Shown here piece by piece: positions 19,811 to 28,373 of a stretch of DNA of 40,624 nt (the first letter of the stretch is position 1; every line of letters starts with the position of its first letter). The DNA is taken from NCBI GenBank assembly GCA_005787665.1, contig SYAB01000185.1:1-40624 (forward strand), written 5' to 3'. Both the position numbers and the translations under genes were made by a program. This DNA is from Actinomycetota bacterium (GTDB lineage: Bacteria; Actinomycetota; Actinomycetes; Mycobacteriales; Mycobacteriaceae). The notes under the pieces were generated by a model that was given only the letters and a program-made list of their open reading frames with translations, was not told the origin of the DNA and ran no database searches.

Positions 19811-21229
19811 TTAAAACCGGTTTTCGGTGCGCGCCATGTCGGCGTGGCGGGCCATGTGAAGTTGAGCGCAGACGGTCACAGTCGCTGTCCTACCGTTTCT
19901 GTGTTTGGCGACGATGAGGTCGACTTCTCCGGCGCGCGGGTCGTCGGGGCTGGCTAGATCCGGGCGGTGGATGAGGATGACCACGTCGGCATCCTGTTCA
20001 ACTGATCCGCTCTCGCGTAGATCCGATAATTGTGGCCTTTTGTCATGGCGTTCTTCGGCTTTGCGGTTGAGTTGACTCAGTGCCACCACCGGCACTCCGA
20101 CCTCTTTGGCGAGCAGTTTGAGGCTGCGGCTGTACTCGGCCACCTCTTGTTCGCGGGACTGGTACCTGCCGCCGCCGGCCCCCATGAGCTGCAGGTAGTC
20201 CACCACGATCAGCGACAGTCCGTGTTTTTGTTTCATGCGGCGCGCTTTGGCGCGGATTTCCATCATTGTCAGGTTGGGCGAGTCGTCGATGTAGAGCGGG
20301 CTTTCGGCGGTGTCGGCCATCATTTTCGCGATCCGGGTCCAGTCGTTGTCGCTGAGGGTATGGCCGCGGAGGTCGTTGAGTTTGACGTTGGCCTGCGCTG
20401 AGATCAGCCGGTGCATGATCTCGTCTTTGCTCATCTCCAGGGAGAAGATCACGGCGGGCTTGCCCTGCTTGATGGCGCATGCTCGCAGGAAATCCATTGC
20501 CAGGGTGGATTTCCCGGCGCCGGGCCGCGCCCCGATCACGATGAGCTGGCCGGGATGCAGGCCGTGCGTCAGGGCGTCGAGGTCGTAAAAACCGGTCGAG
20601 ACGCCGGTGGCGTCGGCGTCGGTTTCCAGCCCGTCGAGGGTCTCCTGCATGAGATCGGTCATGGAGGTGAAGTCGTTGGTGGTGCGGCGGTTCTCGGTGA
20701 CGTTGTAGACCTCGGCCTGGGCGGCGTCGACGACCTGGTCGATGTCGGCGCCGTCGGCCCCGGAGTAGCCGTAGCTGACCACCCGGGTGCCGGCCTGCAC
20801 CAGTCGGCGCAGGGTGGATTTCTCGGCGACGACACTGGCGTAGTAGCCGGCGTTGGCGGCGGTGGGCACGCACTGGATCAGGTCCAGTAGATAAGGTGCG
20901 CCGCCGATGCGGGGGAGCAGTCCGCGGCGGTCGAGTTCTCCGGCGACGGTGACCGCGTCGGCGGGCTCCCCGCGGCCGTAGAGGTCACAGATCGCGGCGA
21001 ACACGCTGGCGTGGTTGGGGCGATAGAAATCCTCCCCGACGATCTTGTCGATAACGTCGGCGATCGCATCCTTGCTGAGCATCATTCCGCCGAGGACGGC
21101 CTGCTCGGCGTCGAAGTTGTGCGGCGGGGTGCGCATTCCCTCGAATTCCGTCGCCGGCTGTTCGGCCGCGCCTGCTGCCCGACTGCGCCGCCCGGTGCCG
21201 CCGCGCTGGGTGTCGTCGAGGATGCTCAT
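19811..21229 (-). CDS. dnaB: Replicative DNA helicase DnaB
   Basis: The 472-aa protein has the complete two-domain plan: the N-terminal helical domain starting PPHNFDAEQAVLGGMML (35-51) and the RecA-like ATPase with Walker A GARPGAGKST (233-242), SLEMSKDEI (263-271), Walker B IVVDYLQLM (341-349) and a DLRESGSVEQDADVV loop. No intein interrupts it, although mycobacterial dnaB often carries one. ATG 21229 overlaps the previous stop (ATGA) without its own ribosome site, so it is coupled to the upstream gene, a likely initiator or loader. It unwinds DNA ahead of the fork. Confidence 0.97.
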   Translation of the reverse strand: MSILDDTQRGGTGRRSRAAGAAEQPATEFEGMRTPPHNFDAEQAVLGGMMLSKDAIADVIDKIVGEDFYRPNHASVFAAICDLYGRGEPADAVTVAGELDRRGLLPRIGGAPYLLDLIQCVPTAANAGYYASVVAEKSTLRRLVQAGTRVVSYGYSGADGADIDQVVDAAQAEVYNVTENRRTTNDFTSMTDLMQETLDGLETDADATGVSTGFYDLDALTHGLHPGQLIVIGARPGAGKSTLAMDFLRACAIKQGKPAVIFSLEMSKDEIMHRLISAQANVKLNDLRGHTLSDNDWTRIAKMMADTAESPLYIDDSPNLTMMEIRAKARRMKQKHGLSLIVVDYLQLMGAGGGRYQSREQEVAEYSRSLKLLAKEVGVPVVALSQLNRKAEERHDKRPQLSDLRESGSVEQDADVVILIHRPDLASPDDPRAGEVDLIVAKHRNGRTATVTVCAQLHMARHADMARTENRF

Positions 21230-22323
21230 GCGGCCGCGGCCCGGCGCTTGGCGATGATGGCCGCGTCGATGAGCGCCCGCGCTGCGGCAATCCCACCGGC
21301 GGTCGCGGTGGTGGTGGGGTGTTCCTCGGCGGTGAAACGCGGCGGAATCGCGGTGGCCACCAGCTGCGGGGGCTGGGCGGGCAGACCCTTGAGGCGGTGG
21401 GCGAGGAATCCGGCCGGGTTGGTGATTCGGTCGGGCCAGCTGTAATGGCTCTTCGCCATCTGGGCGTCGAGGGCATCCAGTAACTGACCGGGGGTCCAGG
21501 ATTGCACCTCGAGGTGGCTGTCGACCAAGACCCGCGCCAGCCGCGCCGGATGCACGGCTTTGAATCCGTTGCATCGCCCGGCCAGGTGGCCGGCGAGAAC
21601 CCGGGTGTGCCGATCCGCAGGGATGCTCGGCGCCGCTGCCACCGCGGTGTTCCTGGCGGTTTTTGGTTGTGAATTTTTCCGGCGCTTCGCGCTTGGTGAG
21701 GGAGATCGAACAGGAGATAAATCTCCTGAATAAGCACTACAGGAAAGGGTGCAAACGGCCCGGGAGAGCAGGTGCCAGATCGAGGGACGGTTGTAGCGTC
21801 CACCGAACTGGCCCTCCCCCCGTTTGGCTTCGATGGCCCACCCGGCGGCGGCGAGGATGTTCTGGCGGATGGTGGTGACGCTGCGCACCGACAACGGCCG
21901 GTTCTTTCCCAGCAGTGCCGCGGCTTCCTCGGCGATGCGGGTTCGAGTGACGGCGACGTTGCGGCCAGTCTTGCCCTCGGCGTGGCGGGCGATCACGGTG
22001 ATCACCGCGCAAAACATGGCGTAGCTGACGTGGTGGGCCCTCAGCACAGCCCGGCCCTCTTCGGTTGTGGCCCACTGGCACACCGTGGCGATCCACCGCG
22101 GCCGCGACAGCCACATGGGAACCGTGGCGGGCACCTGGCCCTCAGTGGCCACCCACCGGTCGAACACGCCGGCCCGGTCCGAGATCCCCGCCGCCGCGGT
22201 AACCGATTGTGACTCCCGGCCGAACCACTCATGCAGTTCGCTGGCCGTCGCTGTGACCGCGGTAACGGTGTCTGATGTTGAATTGTGTTCAGGGTAAGTA
22301 GTACCCTGGAAGCTACCTGGCAC
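21226..22323 (-). CDS. Putative helicase loader/initiator, 365 aa
   Basis: GTG 22323 with AGAGGA six bases upstream. Residues about 70-200 form a helical, winged-helix-like region (RTRIAEEAAALLGKNRPLSVRSVTTIRQNILAAAGWAIEAKRGEGQFGGRYNRPSIWHL). A Ser/Lys-rich linker leads to a C-terminal domain with LARVLVDSHLEVQSWTPGQLLDALDAQM and ITNPAGFLAHRLKGLP, a module seen in actinobacterial plasmid replication proteins. Its four-base overlap with dnaB suggests it delivers DnaB to the origin. The exact family is not certain; an initiator is the alternative. Confidence 0.65.
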   Translation of the reverse strand: MPGSFQGTTYPEHNSTSDTVTAVTATASELHEWFGRESQSVTAAAGISDRAGVFDRWVATEGQVPATVPMWLSRPRWIATVCQWATTEEGRAVLRAHHVSYAMFCAVITVIARHAEGKTGRNVAVTRTRIAEEAAALLGKNRPLSVRSVTTIRQNILAAAGWAIEAKRGEGQFGGRYNRPSIWHLLSRAVCTLSCSAYSGDLSPVRSPSPSAKRRKNSQPKTARNTAVAAAPSIPADRHTRVLAGHLAGRCNGFKAVHPARLARVLVDSHLEVQSWTPGQLLDALDAQMAKSHYSWPDRITNPAGFLAHRLKGLPAQPPQLVATAIPPRFTAEEHPTTTATAGGIAAARALIDAAIIAKRRAAAA

Positions 22324-22530
22324 GGTAGTTCCTCTCGTTTTACGCGGGGAGCTTGAAGGTTTTAAGGCCCGGAGTTCGCACCTCCGGTGGTCGCAAAAAA
22401 TTTGCTCACCAGCCCCCTCCGGGGGGAGCCTTTGCCCTTTTCGGGTCCCTGTATTTATGTGTTGGGGTAGTGCTCGCCGGTTATCAGCCGGCGGTGGGCT
22501 CCTTTCCGGTGGCGGTGGTGGGGCGGCTCA
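22324..22530 (-). promoter_or_regulatory. Structured leader before the loader-dnaB genes
   Basis: Read on the minus strand, this 207-base gap has three or more hairpins: CGCCGG/CCGGCG around 22477-22495, a C5/G5 hairpin at 22413-22426 followed 12 bases later by TTTTTT (22400-22395), and CCGGAG/CTCCGG around 22366-22384. The T-run hairpin could terminate or attenuate transcription from the upstream genes. The promoter of the loader gene probably also lies here. Confidence 0.4.
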
Positions 22531-23118
22531 TCAGGCCGCTCCCCGTGAGGTCCCACGCTCGGCGGTGCGCCGCTCGACCATGGCGGCCGCGCGGCGAAAC
22601 AGCGCGGCGATGTCTGCACCCGTCAACTGGGTGTCGTTGTAGGCCAGCAGGTTTCCCTGGGGGACCAGGGCCCGCAACGCGGCCGTGAGCCCGGCGTAGG
22701 CCACCGCATGGCCATGCCCGGTCCAGGAGACCCGCAGGCAGGTGTAGATGTCCCGGCCCCGCCGATCCCAGCCCTGCTCGGCGACGGCCGCAGCGCCGCG
22801 CAGGATCGCGGCGGCGGCCTGTGCCCCACTGTCGGGCGCGGCGGGCGAGCTGGCACCGGGATCGACGCAATGCGCCCCGGCGCGGAACGATGCCGCCACT
22901 GCCAGGCAGGTGATCAAATCAGTGGGATCCGCGCCCCGCGGGCAATTCTGCTGCGGCACAACCACGGTGGCGCCACGGACCTCGGCGACCCACCCGCGGT
23001 AGCGGACCCTGAGGACCTCCGCGGTGGGACGGCTCAACGTGATGTCTGGGTGCGGGGATGGCGGCACTGTCAGCCCGGCGGTCACCGCGGCGCGCAGGGG
23101 GCGGTCGGTCGCGGTCAT
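22531..23118 (-). CDS. Hypothetical protein, 195 aa
   Basis: ATG 23118 overlaps the previous stop (ATGA). The first half is beta-rich (AEVLRVRYRGWVAEVRGATVVVPQQNCPRG), the second half helical with WDRRGRDIYTCLRVSWTGHG and GLTAALRALV. Three cysteines are spread out and do not form a zinc motif. I do not recognise a family. It belongs to the operon running from 25113 to dnaB. Confidence 0.7.
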   Translation of the reverse strand: MTATDRPLRAAVTAGLTVPPSPHPDITLSRPTAEVLRVRYRGWVAEVRGATVVVPQQNCPRGADPTDLITCLAVAASFRAGAHCVDPGASSPAAPDSGAQAAAAILRGAAAVAEQGWDRRGRDIYTCLRVSWTGHGHAVAYAGLTAALRALVPQGNLLAYNDTQLTGADIAALFRRAAAMVERRTAERGTSRGAA

Positions 23119-24065
23119 GACGACAACTCCCCCGACATGCCGTAGCGCTGCAACTGCCGATCGAGGGAGTCCACGGAGACCCCCAGGCGCTCGGCGATAT
23201 CAGCGCGGGTGCGGTAGCCCAGTGCGCGCAACTCTTCATATCGCTCGTCCCAGAGGATGTTGCGTCGTGGGCGCTGCGGTGTCGCCGCCGGATTGTCGAT
23301 GGCGTGGTCATCCCAGGCCAGCGGTGTCGCCCAGCGCGCGGCGGTGGCGGCGGCCCGCGACTGCGCGCACCGACCGGGCTGCATCTGCAGTTCGTCGAAC
23401 AGCGCGGCGACGCGGTGGGCGACCGCGACGGGCACTGTCGGGTGATCGGCGCTCAGCAGTGTGCTGATGGCGCCGGCCTGCCATCCCAGCCGCGCGGCCA
23501 GGTCAGTGCGGGGGTGGCCGAGGCTGACCAGGGCGCGTAACCGGCGTGCGGTGCCAATGGCCGGAACTTCGGCGTGCACCACGCCGGTGTCGTCGGGGTT
23601 GATCTCGGCCGCGGGTGCCGGGACGTCGAGGATGAGGTGGGCGGCGTCGGCCGGGATACGGTCGTGCGGCCAGGTGCCCCCGGCGGGGGCGCCGATGACC
23701 AACTGGGCCAACTCGCGGTGATCGACGCCGGTCACGCAGTGGATGGCGCGCACGCTCAGCCCGGCGTCCAGCAGTGCGCGGAGGTGGCGGCGAACGGGGG
23801 CGGCATCAGTGAATCCGTCTGCCTGCCAGTGCGATTGCACCGTGTGGTGCTGGCGGCACAGTCCGTCGGTGGCGGCGCGGCGGGTGCACCACTGATGGCG
23901 GCATTGATGCAAACCTCCGGTTGAGGGTGAGGGTTCAGCTGTGGCGATGGTGGCACGCCCTGCGCGGGTACTCGCGCGCGACACGCCGCGCGGGTACGCG
24001 CGCATTTCGGAGGGATCCGGTTCTCCGGCGATCCGCCCGCCGGCCTCAGATGCTGTCGTCGTCAT
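23115..24065 (-). CDS. Multi-HTH DNA-binding protein, paralogue of 4213-5037
   Basis: About 316 aa. After a disordered N-terminus, CRHQWCTRRAATDGLCRQHH is a zinc knuckle. ARRLRALVSLGHPRTDLAARLGWQAGAISTLL, VAALFDELQMQPG and PLAWDDHAIDNP align with the protein at 4213-5037, as does the C-terminal HTH (LGYRTRADIAERLGVSVDSLDRQL). GGGAG precedes the start; ATG 24065 or the adjacent GTG 24068 may be used. It lies upstream of the initiator-dnaB pair, just as its paralogue lies in the dnaN operon. A role in replication control is inferred. Confidence 0.8.
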   Translation of the reverse strand: MTTTASEAGGRIAGEPDPSEMRAYPRGVSRASTRAGRATIATAEPSPSTGGLHQCRHQWCTRRAATDGLCRQHHTVQSHWQADGFTDAAPVRRHLRALLDAGLSVRAIHCVTGVDHRELAQLVIGAPAGGTWPHDRIPADAAHLILDVPAPAAEINPDDTGVVHAEVPAIGTARRLRALVSLGHPRTDLAARLGWQAGAISTLLSADHPTVPVAVAHRVAALFDELQMQPGRCAQSRAAATAARWATPLAWDDHAIDNPAATPQRPRRNILWDERYEELRALGYRTRADIAERLGVSVDSLDRQLQRYGMSGELSS

Positions 24066-24070
24066 CACAG

Positions 24071-24712
24071 TTAGCTCCCGTGCCGCTCATTGAGCATGTC
24101 CATCAAACTCCGGGGCTCTGACAACGGGCCGTCAGGAACGGTCACCGATTCCAGTGCCGACCACAACCGCAGGTCGTGATCCTCAGCGATCACCTCGGCG
24201 TCCTCCGAGGCCACCCGGTGGGCGTGGATCGCCCGCGCCACTGCCTTGAGCTGGCGGCGATACACCCCCGGGTCCTTCGACTCGACCGCCCGCGCCGACC
24301 GGCGCTGCGCCCGCTCGACATCTTTGAGTGCCTTAGCCACTCCGGCGGCGAACGCCTCCGCCCGCCGGCACCAGTCGTCATACTCCTGGCGGGCCATCGC
24401 CCACTCCCCCGCATCGACGCGCACCCCGACACGGTCCTCGACGTAGCGCGACCACTCCTGGCGCCGGGTGGACATGGCGCTGTCGTTGCGCTCCTGGGCC
24501 CGCCGCAACGCCGCGCCGGTACGGGCCACCAGATCGGCCTCCACCAACCGGTTCCAGGTTCGGGCTTCGGCGCCGCGGCTGCGCCCAAAGGCCAACCGGC
24601 ACACCAGTTCTTCGAAGGGCACCTCGTCAAGTCGAGCAGGATCAACATGTCCGAGGCGCCGGCCCGGGTGAGACCGCCCGGCCGTCCTGTTCGACGGCAG
24701 CACCGCCGTCAC
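24071..24712 (-). CDS. Helical coiled-coil protein, 213 aa
   Basis: The start overlaps the stop of the preceding gene (24709-24712). The product is almost wholly helical and highly charged (ALRRAQERNDSAMSTRRQEWSRYVEDRVGVRVDAGEWAMARQEYDDWCRRAEAFAAGVAKALKDVERAQRRSARAVE), consistent with a long coiled coil. No DNA-binding or enzymatic motif is apparent. It is followed within three bases by the HTH gene. A structural or adaptor role is possible. Family unknown. Confidence 0.7.
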   Translation of the reverse strand: MTAVLPSNRTAGRSHPGRRLGHVDPARLDEVPFEELVCRLAFGRSRGAEARTWNRLVEADLVARTGAALRRAQERNDSAMSTRRQEWSRYVEDRVGVRVDAGEWAMARQEYDDWCRRAEAFAAGVAKALKDVERAQRRSARAVESKDPGVYRRQLKAVARAIHAHRVASEDAEVIAEDHDLRLWSALESVTVPDGPLSEPRSLMDMLNERHGS

Positions 24713-25113
24713 CGGAAGCTCTCCCCGGAGAACACCATCTGCAGCACCGCGTAGCCGCCCCGACCCTGACGGATCACCTCGTCAAGACAGGCCGTGACAT
24801 CGCGGCCGTCGCGGCCCTCAGCGACCTCGACGTCATAAAGACCCGTCAAGCTCCCCGCCGCGTTCTTCCCGGACCGTAACTCCTCGAGCACCCGGGCCGC
24901 TTTCCCGAAGTGCGCTAAACCCTCAGCAAGGTGGTTCAACAACTCCGCACGCCGATCCACGATGCAGTCCTGAAGGTAGAGATCTTCCCGGGCGACATCG
25001 AGGGCCTGGGCATTGACCTCCGACAGATCGAAGTCAGGGGTGTAGGAGACGGCGAACGGGCGAATAGGGCGAAACTCGCTGTCGTCAACGGGTTCGTAGA
25101 CCGGTGCGTCCAT
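24709..25113 (-). CDS. Hypothetical acidic protein, 134 aa
   Basis: ATG 25113 follows TTTGAAAGGACA by about ten bases, the same leader style as the genes at 4007 and 33906. The protein is acidic, with a helical core (ELLNHLAEGLAHFGKAARVLEELRSG) and a C-terminal alpha/beta part. It opens the operon that leads through the coiled-coil and HTH proteins to dnaB. No motif recognised. Confidence 0.7.
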   Translation of the reverse strand: MDAPVYEPVDDSEFRPIRPFAVSYTPDFDLSEVNAQALDVAREDLYLQDCIVDRRAELLNHLAEGLAHFGKAARVLEELRSGKNAAGSLTGLYDVEVAEGRDGRDVTACLDEVIRQGRGGYAVLQMVFSGESFR

Positions 25114-25166
25114 CAGGGGTGTCCTTTCAAAGAAGTGGCTGGCAATTACGTGAGGAGTGGGGGGTG

Positions 25167-25868
25167 TCAGGAGGCCCGGCGGCGTTTATCCGCCGGCGTG
25201 CATCCGGTGAGAACCGGGCGGCGCCGCCGAGTCGCCGGCGGCGCCGGGATGTCGTCTCCGCCGTCCCAGGGCAGCAGGATCTGCCCGCGGCCGTCGGTGA
25301 GGAAATCCTCCGCCACCGGAAATTCCAGTGTCGCCAGCTCGGCGTCGGCGTCAGCGAGGTCAGCGTCGCTGGGCTCATGCTCACGCCAATCATCGAGATC
25401 GACAACAGTGAAATCCCGACTCGCCGTGCCGAATTCAGTGACCGGTCCGACCGCGGCGGGGTCGCGGCGCTGATCGCGGCGCGACCACCAGTCCACGGTG
25501 CCCCGCTGATAGAACTCGACCGGCCGGGCGGGAAGATCGGCCAGATCCGCCAACCTCGCGGTCACCGCTGCACTCGGCGACATCGCCGGACCCATCGCGT
25601 TTCCGGCGATGATCTCCAACTGCGCGCGGGTGGCCTCCAAGGCCGGCCCGGGTGCCAACCGGTACCCGGCCCAGATGCCGTGCTCGGGCATCGGGTTGGA
25701 CAGAGCCCGCCGGGCACAGCCGGACTGGAAGTGGCACGACCAGCACGCGGCCACCGCAGTCGGGCTGGGCTTTTGCTCGTCAGGGAACCACAATTCGGGG
25801 TCTTCGGCGCACGGCGTTGTCGCCTGCGCCTCCTCGGCGGGCATTACGTTCAAATTCATTTTGTGCAT
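25167..25868 (-). CDS. Extended WhiB-like Fe-S protein, 233 aa
   Basis: Residues 17-75 are a WhiB domain: C20, C42, C45, C51 (C-x21-C-x2-C-x5-C) and GIWAG at 64-68 in place of G[VI]WGG. Unlike normal Wbl proteins of 80-130 aa, a 160-residue tail follows, with an acidic central part (DDWREHEPSDADLADADAELATLEFPVAEDF) and a basic end (TRRRRPVLTG). ATG 25868 has AAAGGAA seven bases upstream. It overlaps the end of the PE-PPE gene by 13 bases, so the two are co-transcribed. A transcription factor with an added acidic region is likely. Confidence 0.85.
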   Translation of the reverse strand: MHKMNLNVMPAEEAQATTPCAEDPELWFPDEQKPSPTAVAACWSCHFQSGCARRALSNPMPEHGIWAGYRLAPGPALEATRAQLEIIAGNAMGPAMSPSAAVTARLADLADLPARPVEFYQRGTVDWWSRRDQRRDPAAVGPVTEFGTASRDFTVVDLDDWREHEPSDADLADADAELATLEFPVAEDFLTDGRGQILLPWDGGDDIPAPPATRRRRPVLTGCTPADKRRRAS

Positions 25869-27031
25869 GACAGTTCCTTTGCGCGGGTGGGGGTGCTACG
25901 CGGGAGGATGTTTTTCACTGCTGTCGATCTACTGCTGACCCGACTGGCTGCCGGGGTGATACGAGCCGAACGAGTCCGGGAGGGAATGTCAGCGGTGGCG
26001 CGCCCCGCGGCGGTGGCTGCGCGGCGAGCGGCGGCGGTGCGCGTCCGTGGTGCGGCGGCGGGGACGGAGTCGGAGTCGGGCTGCCCGGTGCGGGAATAGC
26101 CGGCGTCCACCAGGGGACGCAGCCATCCGTCGAGGCGGTCCACCACCTCGGTAGGTACCCCGGCGTCACGTAACGGCTGGGTCAACGGTAAGAACGGCGA
26201 CGGCACCAAGTACGTGGTCGTGGTGGCGCCGAGGGAGTTCACACTGACGGTGATGTTGGTGGCCGGGACGGTGCCGAGGTCGGCGGTCGCGGTCTGGCCG
26301 TGCCGCGTGAACAACCCGGCGATCGCGTTGAGCACCGATACCACCGTGGGGCGGTCCGGGAAATCAGCGAACGCGTCGTACTGGTTGGTGATCACCAGGT
26401 TGTCCCAGGGCGAATCCGCCGGGGCGGTGCGCATGTCGAAACGCAACACCTCGCGCAGCACAAGATCGGGAAGGAAATTCAACATGCCGCCAATGGCCGA
26501 GGCGGGATCGGCGACCCGAACAAACGTCAGCGCGTGCGGCGGCGGCGCCGAAGGATTTCCGGCCAGGACCTGCTGGGTGGCGTTGAGCACCAGGGCGCCC
26601 TGGGAGATCCCCCACACGATCAGGTGCGACCCCACCGAGTAGGTGGCGCCGAGGAGACCGATCACACTGTTCACGCCGGCGGCCACCGACGCCCCGAGGT
26701 ACTCCCCCGGCGTGTACGGCCACAGCTGCGCCGGATAAGGCACGGAAATCAGTGTGGTCGCGAAAGTTGTTGTCAGCTCAGCCATTGCGGCGGGGTCCAT
26801 CGTCGAAAATGTTGTCCCGCCGACGATGAGCGCGGCCGCCGCGGTGGTCGGCACCGCCGCGGCCGAAGCGTGCGGATCGCCGGCGGTGCGCCCGACGGCA
26901 CCTGCCTGTGCGGGGTGTATGACGGCGGATGCGGCGGCGACCAATCCCGCGGCCACCACCGACGTGGTGGAGAACAGCCAGGCCCGCCGCAACGCCTCGG
27001 ACCGGACCCGGTCCTGGGGGGTTTTGGGCAT
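25856..27031 (-). CDS. PE-PPE-domain serine hydrolase, exported
   Basis: The 391-aa protein starts with a signal sequence (basic start, hydrophobic 19-37, AQAGAVG cleavage region). Residues 65-300 match the PE-PPE C-terminal hydrolase domain: LIVGGTTFSTM, YPAQLWPYTPGEYLGASV, and the nucleophile elbow WGISQGA with S143. Such domains have cutinase/esterase activity and are restricted largely to mycobacteria. There is no PE or PPE part, so export is probably Sec-dependent. GAGGAG seven bases before ATG 27031 fixes the start. A cell-envelope lipid role is inferred. The Arg/Ser/Thr-rich tail is probably disordered. Confidence 0.88.
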   Translation of the reverse strand: MPKTPQDRVRSEALRRAWLFSTTSVVAAGLVAAASAVIHPAQAGAVGRTAGDPHASAAAVPTTAAAALIVGGTTFSTMDPAAMAELTTTFATTLISVPYPAQLWPYTPGEYLGASVAAGVNSVIGLLGATYSVGSHLIVWGISQGALVLNATQQVLAGNPSAPPPHALTFVRVADPASAIGGMLNFLPDLVLREVLRFDMRTAPADSPWDNLVITNQYDAFADFPDRPTVVSVLNAIAGLFTRHGQTATADLGTVPATNITVSVNSLGATTTTYLVPSPFLPLTQPLRDAGVPTEVVDRLDGWLRPLVDAGYSRTGQPDSDSVPAAAPRTRTAAARRAATAAGRATADIPSRTRSARITPAASRVSSRSTAVKNILPRSTPTRAKELSCTK

Positions 27032-27211
27032 AGCTCTCTCCTCGAGGGAATATCCGAATTACGAATTGGGGTGGAATCGTGAAATTGCGGTGACCGGAAT
27101 TTGTCTTCGAAAACCGCAATACGCGTCAGGTGCTGGAAGCGACTACGCGTGCGTCGCGGGACCTCTTAGGGTCGTCGTCTGAGCCGTGGCGCCAGGTAGG
27201 TGAATCCCTTC

Positions 27212-27231
27212 GTCTCGAACACTGTCGAGAC
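27212..27231 (-). terminator. Hairpin after the double-XRE gene
   Basis: GTCTCGA-ACACTG-TCGAGAC, 35 bases past the stop at 27266. No T-run. The remainder of 27032-27265 shows no gene and should hold the PE-PPE promoter. Confidence 0.4.
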
Positions 27232-27265
27232 CGAAAGTATCAAAGCATCTACCACTGCGCAACAA

Positions 27266-27979
27266 TTAGATGTCGGAAGTTTCCTCGAGGACCTCTTCCA
27301 GCCGTTTCACCAGCCGGTTTGCCCCGACACGCCGCGCCGGCGTCAGTTGCGGTATCAAAGCTCCTACTATTGCTAGGGCTTGTTCGGCGCGGCCTCGGAC
27401 CTGGGTGTAGAGCACCTCACGCTCCTGCTCGCTGCGCCCGTCTTGCCAGGCCAGCTCGACGGCCTCCTCCGCATCGAGGACCACGTCGGCCGCCAACTTC
27501 AAAATCGCCGCCGACGACGCCGCCCGCTCCCGATCCTGTGTCGCAGTGGCGGCAGTGGCGGCGCTGATCTCCTTGATCCGCGACTCCGGCACGCCATACA
27601 GGTCGGCGAGTTTCGTCAGCGACTCCCCCGACGGGGCGTACTTGCCGACTTCCCAGTTGGACACGATGCGTTGCGAGGTGCCGATGCACTTCGCCAACTC
27701 GCCCTGGGTCAAACCCCGGGATACCCGAAAATGGGCCAACTTCCACTGATCCGGGGCCGGCATGGCCAGATAGTCACTGAGTTCGCCGCCGAAAATTTCC
27801 ACCATGCGGCTGAGTAACTTCAACGACGGCGTCGTGCGCCCCGAAGTTACGTTGCTCATCGTCGTCGGCGTCACCCCGAGTGCTTCGGCGATGCGCTTGC
27901 GGGTCAATCCCGACCGGTCGCAGGCTTGCTCGAAGGCTTGCGGGGAGAAAAAATCGGCGGTGGTCTCAGGCATTGCCAC
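27266..27979 (-). CDS. Double XRE-family HTH regulator, 237 aa
   Basis: Two Cro/C1-type helix-turn-helix domains in tandem: residues 12-70 (SGLTRKRIAEALGVTPTTMSNVTSGRTTPSLKLLSRMVEIF) and 78-140 (WKLAHFRVSRGLTQGELAKCIGTSQRIVSNWEVGKYAPSGESLTKLADLYGVP). A helical C-terminal part may mediate oligomerisation. GTG 27979 or ATG 27973 start; AGG spacing favours the latter. It could be a repressor of phage/plasmid functions. No cognate operator was identified; the shared AGTGCCCACT operator elsewhere is one candidate target, without direct evidence. Confidence 0.85.
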   Translation of the reverse strand: MAMPETTADFFSPQAFEQACDRSGLTRKRIAEALGVTPTTMSNVTSGRTTPSLKLLSRMVEIFGGELSDYLAMPAPDQWKLAHFRVSRGLTQGELAKCIGTSQRIVSNWEVGKYAPSGESLTKLADLYGVPESRIKEISAATAATATQDRERAASSAAILKLAADVVLDAEEAVELAWQDGRSEQEREVLYTQVRGRAEQALAIVGALIPQLTPARRVGANRLVKRLEEVLEETSDI

Positions 27980-28064
27980 CTGCCGCTGTCATATTGGGAT
28001 CCGACCTACAGGGAACGGGTCCTGCGACGTCACACCGAACCGGTCGCGGGCCCACCACCTGCGC

Positions 28065-28373
28065 TCAGATGACGCCCGAGGAGCCGATGCCCGCAGCTCC
28101 GGCGGCATCGGTGCTGCTATAGCCCGCGGCGGCCGCCCGTAGTTTCTCCGCGTGAGACTGATATCGCCCCGACACATCCGTGCCCGACGCCAAGAAGGCG
28201 GCCTGAAACTCCGCCACCGCGGCCGTGAATTCCGCGCCCACCGGCCCGTATCCCGTGGTCATCGACGCGATCAGCGCCGGGTCGGGTTGCACCGCCGCGG
28301 CGATTTCACCCGCCACCACATCGTGAGCATCAGCGAAGCGCAACACATCGTCTTCATCCACTCTCAAAGCCAT
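28065..28373 (-). CDS. EspC-like type VII secretion-associated protein
   Basis: The 102-aa protein has the ESX-1 secretion-associated (EspC/DUF2580) look: MALRVDEDDVLRFADAHDVVAGEI, then a helical hairpin (YGPVGAEFTAAVAEFQAAF) and a C-terminal YSSTD (Y85-D89), the YxxxD secretion signal of ESX substrates. No Cys or signal peptide. Start ATG 28373 has only a weak GGGG site. ESX genes proper are not in the window. Mycobacterial conjugative plasmids often carry both type IV and type VII systems, so the rest may lie further along the element. Confidence 0.75.
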   Translation of the reverse strand: MALRVDEDDVLRFADAHDVVAGEIAAAVQPDPALIASMTTGYGPVGAEFTAAVAEFQAAFLASGTDVSGRYQSHAEKLRAAAAGYSSTDAAGAAGIGSSGVI

